A stretch of 64,000 nucleotides of DNA from Posidonia oceanica. Lineage: Eukaryota; Streptophyta; Magnoliopsida; Alismatales; Posidoniaceae. The notes below the pieces were generated by a model. It saw only the letters and a program-made list of their open reading frames with translations, did not search any database and had not been told where the DNA came from. Of the stretch, positions 12,077 through 22,960 are shown in pieces. The position numbers and the translations under genes were made by a program. Numbering within the stretch: position 1 is the stretch's first letter; each line of letters opens with the position of its first letter. The stretch is from the NCBI GenBank assembly GCA_037176725.1, contig JAZBRS010000076.1, forward strand, positions 117,199,001 to 117,263,000. The letters are read 5' to 3'.

Positions 12077-12124
12077 TGCTGGACCCTCGGAGGATGTTGT
12101 TGTGAGTAAAGAGCGAGAGTGAAT

Positions 12125-12211
12125 TGTACTATGGACCTCTGTGTTGTAATATGTATCCAGTACTTTTCCCTATTAATGTATGTGTGGTTTGTTGTTGTGT
12201 TGTGCTTTACC
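12125..12211 (+). other. Gag-protease junction with intron-like sequence
   Basis: Between the gag stop and the protease is a T-rich, GTAATATG..TTACCAG stretch with no coding similarity to either side. The protease is in a different frame (frame of 12180) from gag. It may be a small spliceable intron, a frame-changing spacer or simple decay; the sequence alone does not decide. Confidence 0.35.
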
Positions 12212-15200
12212 AGGTTCTTTTCTTGTGGCTGGTAGTATGGCTAGAGTTTTGTTTGACTCAGGGAGTTCTTACTCGTTTATATCTGAGTCATTTGCAGCTG
12301 AGCTTGGCTTGAGACCAGCAATATTAGCATTTCATCTTGATGTGGTGACTCCTTTAGGGGAGCACAGCCTGGTATGGAAGTTTCTGAGGTCCATTGGTGT
12401 GAAGTTGGGAGAGATGGACTTCGAGGCCAATCTGATAGTTATGGACATGCGGGAGTATGATGTCATACTAGGGATGGACTGGCTGGCTCAGTATTCAGCT
12501 GTAATTGACTATGCCAAGAAGACTGTGGTGGCAGATTGTCCCAACCAGAGATGGTGTTTGGTCCAAGGGGTTAGACCTGGAGGGCCAAAGAAGATCATTT
12601 CTGCAATGAAGGCCTACCGTCATCTAGCAAGAGGCAGTGTCGGCTACCTAGCCAGTGTGACTATATCTTCTTCATCTGTTGTGAGGATACAGGACATACC
12701 AGTGGTTAGTGGGTATCTAGATGTGTTTCCAGAGGATCTACCTGGTATGCCGCCACATAGGGAGGTAGAGTTCTAGATAGATTTGGTGCCTGGTTCTAGT
12801 GCTATTTCGAAGGGCCCTGTATAGAATGGCGCCTGCCGAATTGAGGGAGCTCAGTTGTCATTTGCAAGAACTGCTAGACAGAGGGTTCATCTGGCCCAGT
12901 ATTTCTCCTTGGGGAGTGCCGGTTTTGTTCGTCAAGAAGAAGGATGGTACTCTCAGATTGTGCATTGATTATAGAATGCTGATTATCCTTGATCAGATTA
13001 CCATCAAGAACAAATACCCTTTGCCTATGATTGATGACCTATTTGACCAGTTGCAGGGAGCGTCTATCTTTTCCAAGATAGACTTGAGGTCAGGTTATCA
13101 CCAGCTCCGAATTCGGGAGTCCGATGTTCAGAAGACAGCTTTTCGGACTCGGTATGGCCACTATGAGTTCAGGGTCATGCCATTTGGATTGATCAATGCA
13201 CCAGCAGCTTTCATGAACCTGATGAATAGGGTGTTCAGGCCCTATCTGGATCAGTTTGTGGTTGTTTTTGTGATGACGTGCTAGTATACTCTCCTGATGT
13301 AGAGACTCACCGGATGCATTTGAAGGCAATTTTGGAGACTTTGAGGTAGAATCAGCTCTTTGCAAAGTTCTCCAAGTGTGAGTTTTGGCTTGAGGAGGTT
13401 GCTTTTCTTGGTCACGTCATCTGGGGTGTTGGAATCAAGGTTGATCCGGCCAAGGTTGAGGCTGTGAGCAGTTGGGTCATGCCGAAGACAGTCCCTGAGA
13501 TCAGAAATTTTCTGGGTTTGGCAGGATATTATCGGAGGTTTATCTAGGATTTCTCCAAGATTGCTGAACCTCTGACCATATTGACCCGGAAGGAAGTCTC
13601 TTTTGTGTGGGATTGGCGGTGTGAAGAGAGCTTCCTTGAGTTGAAGACTCACCTGGTCTCATCTCCTGTCCTAACTTTGCCCTTAGGGAGTGGTGGTTTC
13701 TCAGTCTACAGTGATGTCTGTGGATCTAGGTTGGGGTGTGTTCTGATACAGCATGGTAGAGTTGTGGCTTATGCATCTCGGCAACTCAAAGACCATGAGA
13801 AGAATTACCCCACTCATGATTTGGAGCTTGCTGCTGTGGTTTTTGCCTTGAAGATTTGGAGGCACTACCTCTATGGCGAATAGTTTGAGATCTTCACAGA
13901 TCACAAGAGCCTGAAATACATTTTCACTTAGAAGGATTTGAACCTGAGACAGAGGAGGTGGGTGGAGTATCTTAAGGACTATGATTTTAGTCTATCCTAC
14001 CACCCAGCGAAAGCTAATGTGGTTGTTGATGCTTTGAGTAGGCATGCCTACTCGATGGCCAGCCTGTTGATTAGAGAATGGTATCTTCTGGAGGGGTTGA
14101 TCGAGTGCAAACCACAGAGACAGTCTTGGGATTCAGGCAGAGTGTGTTTGGCTAACTTGTCAGTTCGCCCGAGGATGGTGGAAGCAGTGGTAGCAGCTCA
14201 ACAGTTTGATCCTTTTGTACCTGGAATCTAGAAGAAGATGGAGGCAGGGGAGGCACCCCATTTCTCTGTTGGGGTAGATGGTGGGCTCAGATTTGACATG
14301 CGTCTATATGTACCTCAAGTGGAGGAGGTGAAGCAGATCTTGCTGGATGAGGCTCACCGATCCAGGTATTCCATTCATCCCGGGAGCACCAAGATGTTCA
14401 AGGATCTGAAGAGGAATTTCTGGTGGCCTGGAATGAAGAAGGAGATAGCTAAGCATGTGGCTAAGTGTACAACCTACCAGATGGTGAAGATTGAACTTCA
14501 GAAGCCTAGAGGATTGCTGCAACCCTTAGATATTCCGGTATGGAAATGGGAGCAGGTGTCTATGGATTTTGTGACCTGATTGCCCAGGAGTAGGAGAAAG
14601 AATGATTCTATGTGGGTGATCGTTGATAGGCTCACGAAATCAGCACATTTCCTACCTATCAGAGTAAATCTTCCTTTGCAGCAATTGGCAGAGTTGTATG
14701 TGTCTGAGATTGTCCGATTGTATGGAGTGCCAGTCTCCATTGTGTCTGACAGAGATGCTCGTTTCACCTCGAGGTTCTGGAAAGCGTTGCAAGAGGCTTT
14801 TGGTACTGTATTGAATTACAGTACAGCTTTCTACCCTCAGACAGATGGTCAGACGGAGAGGACTATTCAGACTTTAGAAGACATGTTGTGAGCCTGCGCT
14901 CTGGATTTTGAGGGTTGCTGGGAAGAGCACCTGCCGCTGGTGGAGTTTGCCTACAATAATAGTTTTCACTCCAGCATTGGGATGGCCCCATTTGAGGCAC
15001 TGTATGGGAGGCCATGCCGGACACCCACCTGTTGGAGCGATGTAGGAGAACGCCAGCTTGTTGGGCCAGAGATTGTGTAGCAATACCAAGAGAAAGTGGA
15101 TCTGATTAGGAAGAGGTTGTTGACTGCATAGAGTAGGCAGAAGAGCTATGCAGACAGGAGGCAAAGGCCTTTGGAATTAGAGGTAGGAGACTTCGTTTTC

Positions 15201-15602
15201 TTGAAGGTGTCACCAACTAAAGGGGTTGCAAGATTTGGGAAGCGAGGCAAGCTGAGTCCTCGTTATATTGGCCCCTATGAGATTGCTAGAAGAGTTGGTG
15301 AGGTGGCTTATAAGTTGGATTTGCCACCAGAGCTCTCAGGAGTGCATAGCGTCTTCCATGTGTCGATGTTGAGGAAGTGTGTTGCTGATGTTTCCCAGAT
15401 CTTACCAGTACAGCCAGAAGGACTGCAATAGGACTTATCCATGGAGGAGAACACTGTTCAGATTCTAGATCGTAAGGAGCAGGTTCTTAGGAATAAGATT
15501 ATTCCTTTGGTACTGGTTCAGTGGCAGCACCATGGTGTGGAGGAAGCCACTTGGGAGTGGGAAACGAATATGTATTTTAAATACCCTTATTTGTTTCATT
15601 AG
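12205..15602 (+). pseudogene. Tekay pol: protease, RT, RNase H, integrase, chromodomain-like tail
   Basis: Protease: VLFDSGSSYSFIS with the DSG active site. [58 protein letters not shown]; the catalytic xVDD box at about 13270 is broken by a one-base loss. An extra base near 12812 shifts the frame before this. RNase [20 protein letters not shown] and [20 protein letters not shown]. Integrase: HPGSTKMFKDLKRNFWWP with CTTYQ in place of CxxCQ, then [28 protein letters not shown] and [17 protein letters not shown] (D, D, E). Tail: EEATWEWETNMYF, like the chromodomain end of Tekay. In-frame stops include 12774, 13346, 13544, 13881, 13929, 14229, 14577, 14889, 15078, 15129 and 15429, mostly TAG for CAG. 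Confidence 0.9.
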
Positions 15603-15626
15603 CTGTAAATTTCGAGGACGAAATTT

Positions 15627-15644
15627 CTTTTAAGGGTGTTAGAA
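15627..15644 (+). other. Degenerate polypurine tract of Tekay element
   Basis: TTTTAAGGGTGTTAGAA before the 3' LTR stands where Tekay elements carry a run of G and A after GAGGACGAAATTTCTTT, which is present here at 15614-15630. The tract has lost several purines. Confidence 0.6.
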
Positions 15645-17777
15645 TGTAATATCCAGATTTTCCATAATATAATTTGAGTTAATTATTTTGGAAAATCATT
15701 CCCTGTTGTTATTGTGTGTTGGTGCTTGTGTGTCTCTGGTGGTTTTGTTTCTGGCTCCTCGGTGTTGTTTGATGTCGTCATGAGAAAGTAAGGGCTTGGT
15801 TGAAGGAAGTTAGGGGCTTGTTTGTGGTTTCTTGAGAGAGAGGGAGGGAAATGTAATTTTTCCACCATCTTTCCCCTCCCCCACCGCACGTGCCCTCTTC
15901 TTCTTCTTTCTTCCCTTCTTTCTTTTCCTCATTTCTTCCACCACCACTGCCAACTGCTGCTGCCCTAGGGGATCGCCGGTGGTCGGAGGAGGAAGAGGAG
16001 GAGCGGCCAGTGCTGGAGGAGCACGGAGACAAGCCAGAGTGAGGAGGGTGGTGCTCGTCAGCCGGAGGAGGCGAATTCGTCGACCGGCCAGTGTTGGGGT
16101 GGAGTTGGTTGCCGGAGTTAGTGCGTGTTCTCTCCCTTGAATTCTTTCCAAAATTCTTGCCTAAATGCTTTGAATGCATGTGATCTAGCTATGCCATGAT
16201 AAATGTAGGATTTTATTTGGTTTTGAATGGTTTTTGGATTGAATGTGAATTGAATGGAAATAGGTTTTATTTGACCTCTTGAGCTTTGCGAATTTGTATC
16301 TTGATGTATGATGCATGAAATGGTTTGATTTTTGTGCCCAAGTGTAGAGCACTCGTGATGCTTTGATTCTAGTATTTATTCATGGTTTGTGGATTTTTGT
16401 GGTGGAACTGGTTTTGATTCCCAATTCGGGCGATTTGGGTTGGAGCCCTGTTTTTGTTTTCTGAAATCGCCCAGAACAGAGCACCGTTTTTGGAACAGAG
16501 CACCATTTTCTCCTGATCCGAGGCACTGCTTTTGGGCGGAGCACCGTTTCTGTAGCAGAACGGAGCACCGGTCCAAGAATAGAGTGTCATTTTCTCCTGA
16601 TCTGGAGCGCCGTTTTTGGGCGAAGTGCCGTTTTCTGTAGCAAAACGGAGCACCGGTTCCAAAACGAAGTGCCGTTTCAGTGCAGAATTGGGATCTTTTG
16701 TTCCTGATCCGGCACTCTGGTGAATTTCAGCGTGCCGAATTAGAGGATCAATGTTTTCTAAGGAAAATGTTTTGAGATTTGTTTCGCTATGAATTTTGGT
16801 GGTTTTTGGTGTTTTATCGATGTGTGAGATTTGTGAATTTTGAGAAATGATTCTGAAATGGTTTCCAAATGATTTTGGCAAAGAAATGCATGTTTGTGAA
16901 AAGAGCATGGAAATGTTTTTCGTGGTTTTGAAGGACCAAGAGACCGAAGCTTCTGACTGGTAACTAGGGGTGTTTGAATACACTCGATGGTTCGAGAGTC
17001 AGATAGCCTAAGGTGAGGTTAGCGGAACAGTAGGCCCCGTTGAAACAGACGGTCTACCCTCTGTGCTGGTGCTGGCTGGGGCTAGGATTGGAGTCCCCAG
17101 ACGCTCGGGCACCAAAAGGACGCCAGAGTGCGTAACCCCGTGTTGATATGATGTTGATCATGAAAATGATCATGACATAAATTGAGGGCTGAGTTCCTGA
17201 GGCGGATTGTTCTCCCACATGGGGTAGTCTTCCGTGGCATTGCAGCCAAGAGATGCGTGTGTCATTTGCAACTACTTATGGCTGGTATCGTTCACCTGTG
17301 GCCAGGGTCTTCGATTTGATTTGGAATCAATGTGTGTGTGAGTGTGTGGATTTGAGATGGTTTGGTAATGTATTTGTGAATGCATATTTTGGTAGAAAAT
17401 GTGGATAGCTTTATAAAAGCATGTGGTTTTATAAAATGAATGTTATACTTTTAAATAGCATAGATTACTGTAATTTATGATGTTTCTTGCTTTAGTAAAT
17501 GTTTCTACTGCCGTTTATCGTGGTTTTGTGTGGCACGTACTGGGTGACTTAGATGTCACTCACGCGTGTTTTGTGTTTTGATTTTCAAGTGCAGGGTCAA
17601 GGTACAGTCCAGCCTGGTACTTGTTTAGGAGCCACGTAGCCGCACACTGGGGATCTTGGGAGTATTTTAATAGTTTTGTAAAAGATTTAAATTTATTCTC
17701 AAATGTAATTAATTGTTTATCTCTTTTAAATATCATTTGGGTAGTTGATGCTATTTTGGTTGCGCCAGGGCATGGCA
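15645..17777 (+). repeat. 3' LTR of Tekay element
   Basis: 2133 bp, from TGTAATATCC to GGGCATGGCA. It is about 62 bp longer than the 5' LTR, explained by extra units of a GAGCACCGTTTTTGG-type repeat near 16480-16680. It is followed by TTGGT, the second copy of the target-site duplication. Confidence 0.95.
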
Positions 17778-17899
17778 TTGGTCCCCTGCATTTGCGTCTC
17801 TCTATGTCTCGTCTGCCCACGAAGCGGACCCTTTAGCGTCTCTTAGATACCAGGGACAAGTCAGCTATCCTTTGGCATCGATTCATCTGACATTTCTCT

Positions 17900-18182
17900 T
17901 TGGTGGCAGGTCGGTCGACCTATCAGTGTTATCATTTTTCCCCCTTTGGTGGCTGGTCAATCGGCCAGTCGCTGTTATCTTTTTCGCTGTGGCGCTAGAT
18001 TGGACGATCTGTCACTGATTTCCCTGTGGTGCAAGATCGAACGATCTGTCACTGATTTCCATGTGGTGCCAGATCGAACAATCTATCACTAATTTCCCTG
18101 TGGTGCCAGATCAAACGATCTGTTAGTGATTTCCTAGTGGCGCCAGATCAGACGATCTATTACTGATTTCCCAGTTGTGCCA
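17900..18182 (-). repeat. 37-bp tandem repeats next to the Tat 5' LTR
   Basis: About seven units of the type GGTGCCAGATCGAACGATCT followed by GTCACTGATTTCCCTGT. Each unit has an inverted repeat AGATCG-AAC-CGATCT or a variant; two more divergent units at 17900-17980 keep the inverted symmetry with other bases (GGTCGGTCGACC, TGGTCAATCGGCCA). On the minus strand each unit begins TGGCxCCAC..GGGAAATCA, resembling the primer site next to the LTR. Confidence 0.85.
18164..18182 (-). other. Degenerate primer-binding site of the Tat element
   Basis: On the minus strand TGGCACAACTGGGAAATCA begins three bases after the LTR end. It resembles the tRNA-Arg-type site TGGCGACTCCACTGGGGA seen intact at 55644. 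Confidence 0.55.
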
Positions 18183-18189
18183 TATTGTA

Positions 18190-18650
18190 GTGATCCCGCT
18201 CAAACTGGCACATCCATGCGTGCTGCCAAAGCTCACGCGCACCAACCATTGAAAGGCCGCTGATAGCAGGTGGATCCAAGGAAGGAAACTCGACTCGAAA
18301 ACACCAGAAAAGGGAGGAAAACAAAGATAAAGCAAATTCAGAGTTACCACCAAGTCTATTAAATCAGAAGATGAGGAAAATCGAGGAAAAGCATGAAAAC
18401 ATGCGAAGGGTGCAATGCTATGTGTATTAATCCCGAAATTCAGATCGTCCATGCACGATGCCAAAGCTCGCGTGCATCGATCGGAATTAGGTTCACTATT
18501 AGCGATAGGACCCGAGGAGAGATGCTCTACTCGGAAACGCTGGAAAAAGAGGGAAAAACAAAGATAAGACTAAATCAGAGTCACCACTGTGTCTATTAAA
18601 TTGGGAGACAAGGAAAATCAGGGAAAGCATGAGAAACCATGCAAAGAAGA
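18190..18650 (-). repeat. Tandem duplication at the 3' end of LTR-A
   Basis: Two about 230-bp segments share CCATGC..GCCAAAGCTC, a GAAAAAACACC/CTCGGAAACGCTGG stretch, ACAAAGATAA, CAGAGT.ACCAC and GTCTATTAAAT, in the same order. Only the outer copy carries the LTR terminus. Confidence 0.7.
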
Positions 18651-19498
18651 AAGAAAGAAAGAGAAAAGAATGCAAATGTGACTCGTGCCTAGGATAAGGG
18701 CAGTATGGTCATTACGCACCAAGAGAAAGGGCAAGGACTCCTGTTATGCACGGGGAAGGTATTAGGCACTTCCGATACATCCAAGAATCGGTCTTTCTAG
18801 GCTTAACACTCGCATACGTCGGAAAATGCATGATGTGAATGCTTAAATGCCTTGAATGCTTAATTACATGCTCAAATGTGTGCTCTAAGTGCTGACATGC
18901 GTGTAGGGAATTAAACGTGCAATCTATGTACTCAGCAGCGCTGTCAGTGTTCCGAACGGGCAAGCCCTGGTTCGTAAGAACTCTAGACAGTAAGCATCAC
19001 TGCCCTAAATGCAAATGCAGGCGATAAGACAAAACAACAGTAAACCATGCAAATGCGAAGCGACATGCAACATGGAAAACGAAAGCAGGAGCGATAAAGC
19101 CTAATCTACATGCATGAGAAGACAGATCTCGAAAACGATGCATGCATTGCAAATGATTAGGCAATGAGTGCTGTGCAGTGATCCAGATGGGCTTATCTTG
19201 AGAATCTGAGGCCTGATCTGAGATAACTTTGGTTAGAATGAAAGATCATTCAACCGGGAAGACCCGGGCAGTTAGATCGTGAAGATCCAACGGTCCGATC
19301 AAAAGTTATTCAGGTTTCAAGTCAGAAGGCTCAAAGGCCAAAAAAAGTGATCTAAGTGGGGGTCTAAATGCAAATTACCCCTAAGTGTGTGCAATGCAGG
19401 GTGTCCTACATGCAAAGGAGCTAAGAATGCTCAAATGTATGCAAGGGAGCTATGAGCAATGATATAGGAATGCTATGCATGCAAAATGCAAATGCAGG

Positions 19499-19974
19499 GA
19501 CCTAAGTGCAATTACAGAAAACTACAGGAGCCTAAGTACAAAACATGGCAAAATACAAGGCAGCAGAGTAAATGCATGCTAAGAAGCAGATGCAATGATG
19601 TGTGGATGCAATGCATGCAAAAATGCAATGACAGGGACCTAAATGCAATTTAGGGAAAGTACAGGAGCCTACATGCAAAATGTGGTAAAAATGCAATGCA
19701 ACATGGCAAATGCATGCAAAAATGAGGATGCAGCAGAGCAATATGCAAGCAATGGCTAAATGCAACATTAATGGCAAGATATGCATGCAATAATACAAGA
19801 AGGGACCTGAATGCAGTTTTTAAAACATGCTGGACCTAAGTGGAATGCAAAAGAAACATGCAAACAGGCAACAGTTGGAAAATATGGACTGACATGCAAT
19901 TCAGGAAAACTATTGGGCTTTTAAAATAGTGCATTGTGGTTTAAATGAGCCATTTACGTGATGTATGCATGTGC
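19499..19974 (-). repeat. Longer-period ATGCAA-rich repeats in LTR-A
   Basis: Segments starting GGACCTAAGTGCAATT (19499), GGACCTAAATGCAATT (19633) and GGACCTGAATGCAGTT (19802) contain many ATGCAATGCAAGC-like words and CAGGAGCCTA. The period is about 134-169 bp. The array grades into the regular 91-bp array. Confidence 0.65.
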
Positions 19975-20936
19975 AAGGGCTTAAATGTAATAATTACAAG
20001 TTACAGGACTTTATTGCAATGTAATGAAGTTTAAAATCACATTTAAATCACAGTTCAAAGCAAACTGGACTTAAATGTAATAATGTAAAACCACAGAACT
20101 TTATTATAATGTAATAAGGTTTAAAAACCACATTTAAATCACAATTCAAAGCAAATTGGACTTAAATGTAATAATTGAAACTTGCAGGACTTTATTGCAA
20201 TGTAATAAGGTTTAAAATTCACATTTAAATCACAGCTAAAACCAGACTGGACCTAAATGCAAATATTAAAACCCTAAGGGCTTTATTACAATGCAATAAG
20301 GTTAAAAAATCATATTTAAATGAATGAATGAATGTTCTAAGGACTGACTTGCAATTAAAACATGTTTTTGGACTAAACAGCAATGCAATATAGTTTAAAA
20401 CATGATTTAAATGAATGATGAATGAACTAAGGACTGATGTGCAAATAAAATAAAAGACAGAGTCTAAAATGCAATGTAATAAGGTAAAAATGCAAAAGTG
20501 AATACTGTGAATGCATGCTCTAGTCCAAAATGCAATAAAAATAAAATGCAGAATAAAAAATGCAATGCAATATGGTAAACATGATAATTAAATGATGTGA
20601 TAAATGAACTGTGGACATAAATGCAAATAAAGTAAACAACAGGACTAAAATGCAATGTAATAAGATAAAAACATGAAATTAAATGATTTTGATATGAACT
20701 AAGGACTGAAATGCAATAAAAAGAAAACACAGAATAAAAAATGCAATGCAATATGGTAAACATGACATTTAAATGATTTGATAAATGAACAGAGGACTAA
20801 AACGTAAATAAAATAAACTACAGAAGTTAAATGCAATGTAATATAGTTAAAATTTGGAATTAAATGACATTCAAACCACAGCAGGACTGAAACGAAAATA
20901 AACTAAACCTAGGGGCTTGATTGCAATGCATGAATC
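19975..20936 (-). repeat. About 91-bp tandem array in LTR-A (10-11 units)
   Basis: Units begin GGACTTAAATGTAATAA or GGACTGAAATGCAAATAA at about 19978, 20067, 20158, 20249, 20341, 20431, 20523, 20613, 20703, 20794 and 20884. Each has a mid-unit GCAATGTAATAAGGTTTAAAA and CATTTAAAT. The first three units are most alike; later ones form a second subgroup. The unit length is almost constant at 90-92 bp. Confidence 0.85.
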
Positions 20937-22079
20937 AAAACTAAAAATAAAAGCCTAACTTAACACTAGAATAGCTACAGGAAACTGCGGGCTTCAGCGA
21001 GTGAAGGCTGGAGAAGGAGCAGCTGCCACGACGGTCACGGCGGAGCAGCAGCGGTCTAGTGCGTCCGGAGGCTGGAGGGAGTCCCCCTGGAGGTGTCGGT
21101 GGCTTCAACAGCGTGTGGCGGTGTCCGGAGCGGTGGGTCGACATGGGTGGCCTGTTGCAGAGGTGCCGGCCAGCGGGGGAGGCACTGGAGGCAGTGGCGG
21201 CAAACCAGCGGTGGTCTGGCATGCTCCTGGAGCTACGGCGGTCGCGGTAGAACAATCCAGAGGCTCGGGGCTGCTTGGAGCATAGCGGGCGCGACGGAGC
21301 AACAGTAGCTTGTTGAAGAAGAAAACACTGTAGCGGCGGGGGCTAATCGGCGCGCTGAGGTCCTAAATCTAATTCTAAGGGGCTGGGAAGCAAGAGAGGA
21401 CCTAAATTAAGCTAATGGCAGGGTTGGTTACCTGTGGGTGCTGCTGGAATGGTCTGCCGACCTCAGGTGGCTGCGCTGGCGGAGCTGGAGGCTGCGGCGA
21501 CACTGCGGGCGTCAGCGGCTACTGGGGAGGGTCGTCACAAGTTGCTGGAGGTCTGAGGGTGCTCTGGAGCTGCTCAGTAGCGAGCTTGGTACACTGGGGC
21601 CGGAGAACGGGTTTTTGGGTGTACTGAAAATTCTGGCTCTTTCTCCGGCAATGTGGCTCTCTCTGGCTACTGGGATCTCTTCTCTGGGTTGGTGGGAGTC
21701 TCAAGAGGGTGAAAGGGTGGTCTGGGAGTCGTAGGTGAGTGTTTGGTGCAGTGAGGAGGAAGAAGGAAAGCTCTATGCGTTGGGTGCTCTGGGTTGGGTT
21801 TGCTGGTCTGTAGGGGATTCGAATTGTGTTTTCCGGGGGTCTGGGTTGCTGAGTGGTGGATGGGTTTTGTTTTGGTTTAACACTCAAGTGGGGGGAAGGA
21901 CATGCAGAGGAAATGGAAGAGGGTGGCAGTGAGGTTGTGCTACCTGTGGCAGGCCTGGAGGCCGCAGCTGTGAGGGGGAAGTGTGGGCGGTGGGTGCATA
22001 GGTGGAGTGCTGCGAAGACGCGGTAGTGCAAGAGGTAGAGTGTTTGTCAGGGTTTTTGAAAAAGGAGGGAAGTCACAGG

Positions 22080-22640
22080 GGGGAGAGTTGGTCTGTGCAG
22101 GTGGAGAGGAGGAGAAGAAGAAGAAGAAAAAATGAGAAAAAAGGGGGGAGGAGAAGAGGTTGCAGGCCGGGCCTGGATTTGAGGAGAAAAAGAAAAATAA
22201 AAAAGGGTAGAGAAGCTGGCGGGCTGGGCCTGGCTGGGGGGAGAGAAAAATAAAGATAAAAAGGAAAAACGGGGTTGGATTTGGTGGGCTAGCTTGGAGA
22301 AAAAATAAAAAAGGAAAAAGGGGGCTGTTTTGGTGGGCTTGTAGAAGGAAAAATAAAAGGAAAATGGGGAAAAAGGGAGAAGGAGAAGAAGAAGGAAAAT
22401 GAAGAGGAGGAAGAAAAGAAAGGAGAAAAAAAGGGTTGGGCTTAGAGATATAAAAAAAGGAAAAAGAAAAAAGAAGAAGGGGAGAATAGTTGGGCTGAAA
22501 TGGGAGTGGGCTTGAGAAGAAGAAAGAAATAAAATGAGGAGGTGTTGGGCTTGGAAAGAAGAAAAGAAAAGAAATAAAAAAAGAAGAAGAAGGAAGAAGA
22601 AAGGAAAAAAGAAAAGGAAAAAGAGTAAGAAAGGGGAATG
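22080..22640 (-). repeat. Purine-rich tract (pyrimidine-rich on the transcribed strand)
   Basis: About 560 bp of plus-strand GAAGAAGAA/GGAAAAA sequence, interrupted by TTGGGCTTGGA-like islands at irregular spacing. It lies in the U3 side of LTR-A. Low complexity; no gene. Confidence 0.8.
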
Positions 22641-22679
22641 GGCTTTGGGCTTGGACTTAGGTTATAGGTTTGTTTTTGC

Positions 22680-22960
22680 GTTAGGTTTTAGGGTTTAGCT
22701 TAGAGTTTTTGCTAGGGTTTTGTGAGTGTGATCCTAAGGTTTTGGCGAGTGTGACCTAGGGTTTTGTGAGTGTAAACCTAGGATTTTTTTCTAGGATTTT
22801 TGGGGAGTGTGAGTGTAAACCTAGGGTTTCTAGGGTTTAGGGTTTTGTGTGGGACCTAGGGTTTCTAGGGTTTAGGGTTTTGCTAGGTTTTGTTCTAGGG
22901 TTCTGGGAATGGCTTTAGGTGTGGATTTCCTAGAATTTTCTAGGGTTTTAGATTAGGATT
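22680..22960 (-). repeat. Telomere-motif cluster at the start of LTR-A
   Basis: Many copies of CTAGGGTTT, TTTAGGGTTT and GGGTTTTGTGAGTGT within 300 bp. These match the plant telomere unit TTTAGGG / telobox AAACCCTA but are not a perfect tandem array. Confidence 0.75.

Larger units (their letters stand above)
8795..17777 (+). mobile_element. Complete Tekay/Del-like Ty3-gypsy chromovirus
   Basis: Full-length element of 8983 bp: LTRs 8795-10865 and 15645-17777, both TGTAATATCC..CA, primer site at 10870, gag, protease, RT, RNase H, integrase and a C-terminal chromodomain-like tail. TTGGT is found both at 8790-8794 and at 17778-17782, a clean 5-bp target-site duplication. It is inserted in the minus-strand Tat element. 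Coding capacity is lost through two frameshifts and about a dozen in-frame stops. Confidence 0.95.

Noticed and set aside
5985..15602. TAG read as glutamine (altered genetic code).
   Set aside because: Many TAGs fall at Gln positions, but TGA and TAA stops and frameshifts occur in the same frames, and a plant nuclear genome uses the standard code. Methylcytosine decay explains it better.
17900..18182. CRISPR-like array.
   Set aside because: Units are contiguous without unique spacers, and the context is a plant retrotransposon leader.
21519..22031. Minus-strand 170-codon ORF in the GC-rich block of LTR-A.
   Set aside because: Pro/Ser/Arg-rich in composition, no family motif, lies in LTR U3 sequence; overlapping ORFs exist in other frames, as expected from GC-rich DNA.
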